A stretch of 34,293 bases of DNA, taken from contig JAPLFO010000117.1 of assembly GCA_026390635.1 (NCBI GenBank), positions 1 through 34,293 of the forward strand, read 5' to 3'. Origin of the DNA: Ignavibacteriales bacterium. GTDB lineage: Bacteria > Bacteroidota > Ignavibacteria > UBA10030 > UBA8401. The notes below the pieces were generated by a model. It had not been told where the DNA came from, made no database searches, and was given only the letters and a program-made list of their open reading frames with translations. Made by a program: the position numbers and the translations under genes. This document shows, one piece after another, positions 33,816 to 34,293 of this stretch (positions are counted from its first letter, which is position 1; every line of letters begins with the position of its first letter).

Positions 33816-34293
33816 TCACACCTCCGACACAATTTCCTTCCGTGCAAAAAAATAGAGCACCACAATTAGAACCGCCCAGAGTCCAAAAGGCGCTCCAAGT
33901 CCTGCAAATTTGAAAACCACTCCAGTCACCAATGGGGCGATCGCGTTCGCGGCACTGTAAAAAGCAGACGCAATTCCCAGTGTCCCTCCCACATCCCCCG
34001 GACTGCTGTGTTTCGTCAGCAAGGAGTTAAGTCCGGGATGCAGGATGCCCCCGCCAATCGCCATTGGAATAATCGCCAACAGAAGCCAGGCGATTCCCGT
34101 CCACCCCTTGCTTCCGTCATCCGGCAACGGCACTGCCAGCCGGTGGGAAAGCGGCGTTGATCCCGGCAATGTGTGCGGATGCTCCAGTGATTCCTGGACC
34201 GCGGCTTTCGAATACCAGGGAATTACCTGGCGCGGCGTCACGGCAGTCATGGCAAAGCCAATCGCCAGCAGCACCAAACCTCTTCGCACCAGG
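33816..34293 (-). CDS. MFS transporter, C-terminal part (5' partial)
   Basis: The frame is open to the right edge (codons continue past the GTG at 34289), so the N-terminal part is outside. The visible 158 residues hold the last helices of a major facilitator: LLLAIIPMAIGGGILHPGLNSLLTKHSSPGDVGGTLGIASAF matches helix 10 and the following loop typical of TetA/YajR-like drug transporters. A hydrophilic segment of about 45 residues (from PRQVIPWYSKAA to DDGSKGW) between two helices is longer than usual. The substrate is unknown. Confidence 0.88.
   Translation of the reverse strand, partial: LVRRGLVLLAIGFAMTAVTPRQVIPWYSKAAVQESLEHPHTLPGSTPLSHRLAVPLPDDGSKGWTGIAWLLLAIIPMAIGGGILHPGLNSLLTKHSSPGDVGGTLGIASAFYSAANAIAPLVTGVVFKFAGLGAPFGLWAVLIVVLYFFARKEIVSEV

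Overview
The window looks like a chromosomal segment from a member of the FCB group, near Bacteroidota/Ignavibacteriota. The clues are a FlgD-like C-terminal sorting domain at the left edge, a DUF3667 protein, a bacillithiol-type BshA, a complete SufBCDS/SufU/SufT set under an Rrf2 regulator, and a tricorn-like S41 peptidase. Many genes have GGAG/AGGAG ribosome binding sites, but others have none that can be seen. The placement is an inference from gene content; no 16S or other marker gene is present.

Left part (1-14209). After the 3' end of a secreted-protein gene (+) everything is on the minus strand. Read in transcription order from 14209 downwards it is: Rrf2 regulator, IscS-type cysteine desulfurase, a small apparently broken gene, then sufB-sufC-sufD-sufS-sufU-sufT, a DUF3667 membrane protein, a Mn-type superoxide dismutase, a 34-residue basic protein with its own ribosome binding site and terminator, folP, the c-di-AMP cyclase cdaA, a family 2 glycosyltransferase, pcm, miaA, and tRNA-Pro(CGG) with its own promoter and terminator. 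The theme is Fe-S cluster assembly and oxidative defence, followed by a housekeeping string.

Middle (14210-20405). A divergent regulatory region carries a near-perfect 21-bp palindrome just upstream of the Rrf2 start. On the plus strand a 3-hydroxyacyl-CoA dehydrogenase and acetate kinase form a pair ending in a strong terminator. They are followed by TauE/SafE (-), a YigZ/IMPACT protein (-), bshA (+) and a degenerate CPBP-like membrane protein (-).

Right part (20407-34293), almost all minus. It holds pcrA/uvrD helicase; an icd-(hydrolase remnant)-dus-lysE-ogt string linked by 4-bp overlaps and very short gaps; gmd; a REP-associated (Y1/HUH) transposase flanked by two palindromic repeat elements; a stomatin/NfeD pair; a tricorn-like S41 peptidase split by an out-of-frame deletion; a small Cys-rich protein (+); and the 3' part of an MFS transporter running off the right edge.

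I do not see a convincing new multi-gene system. The most notable signals are three genes that each appear to have lost internal sequence (S41 peptidase, UPF0173-type hydrolase, small gene between iscS and sufB), the transposase with matching palindromes on both sides, a 24-nt palindromic repeat found twice, and an Rrf2 operator candidate.
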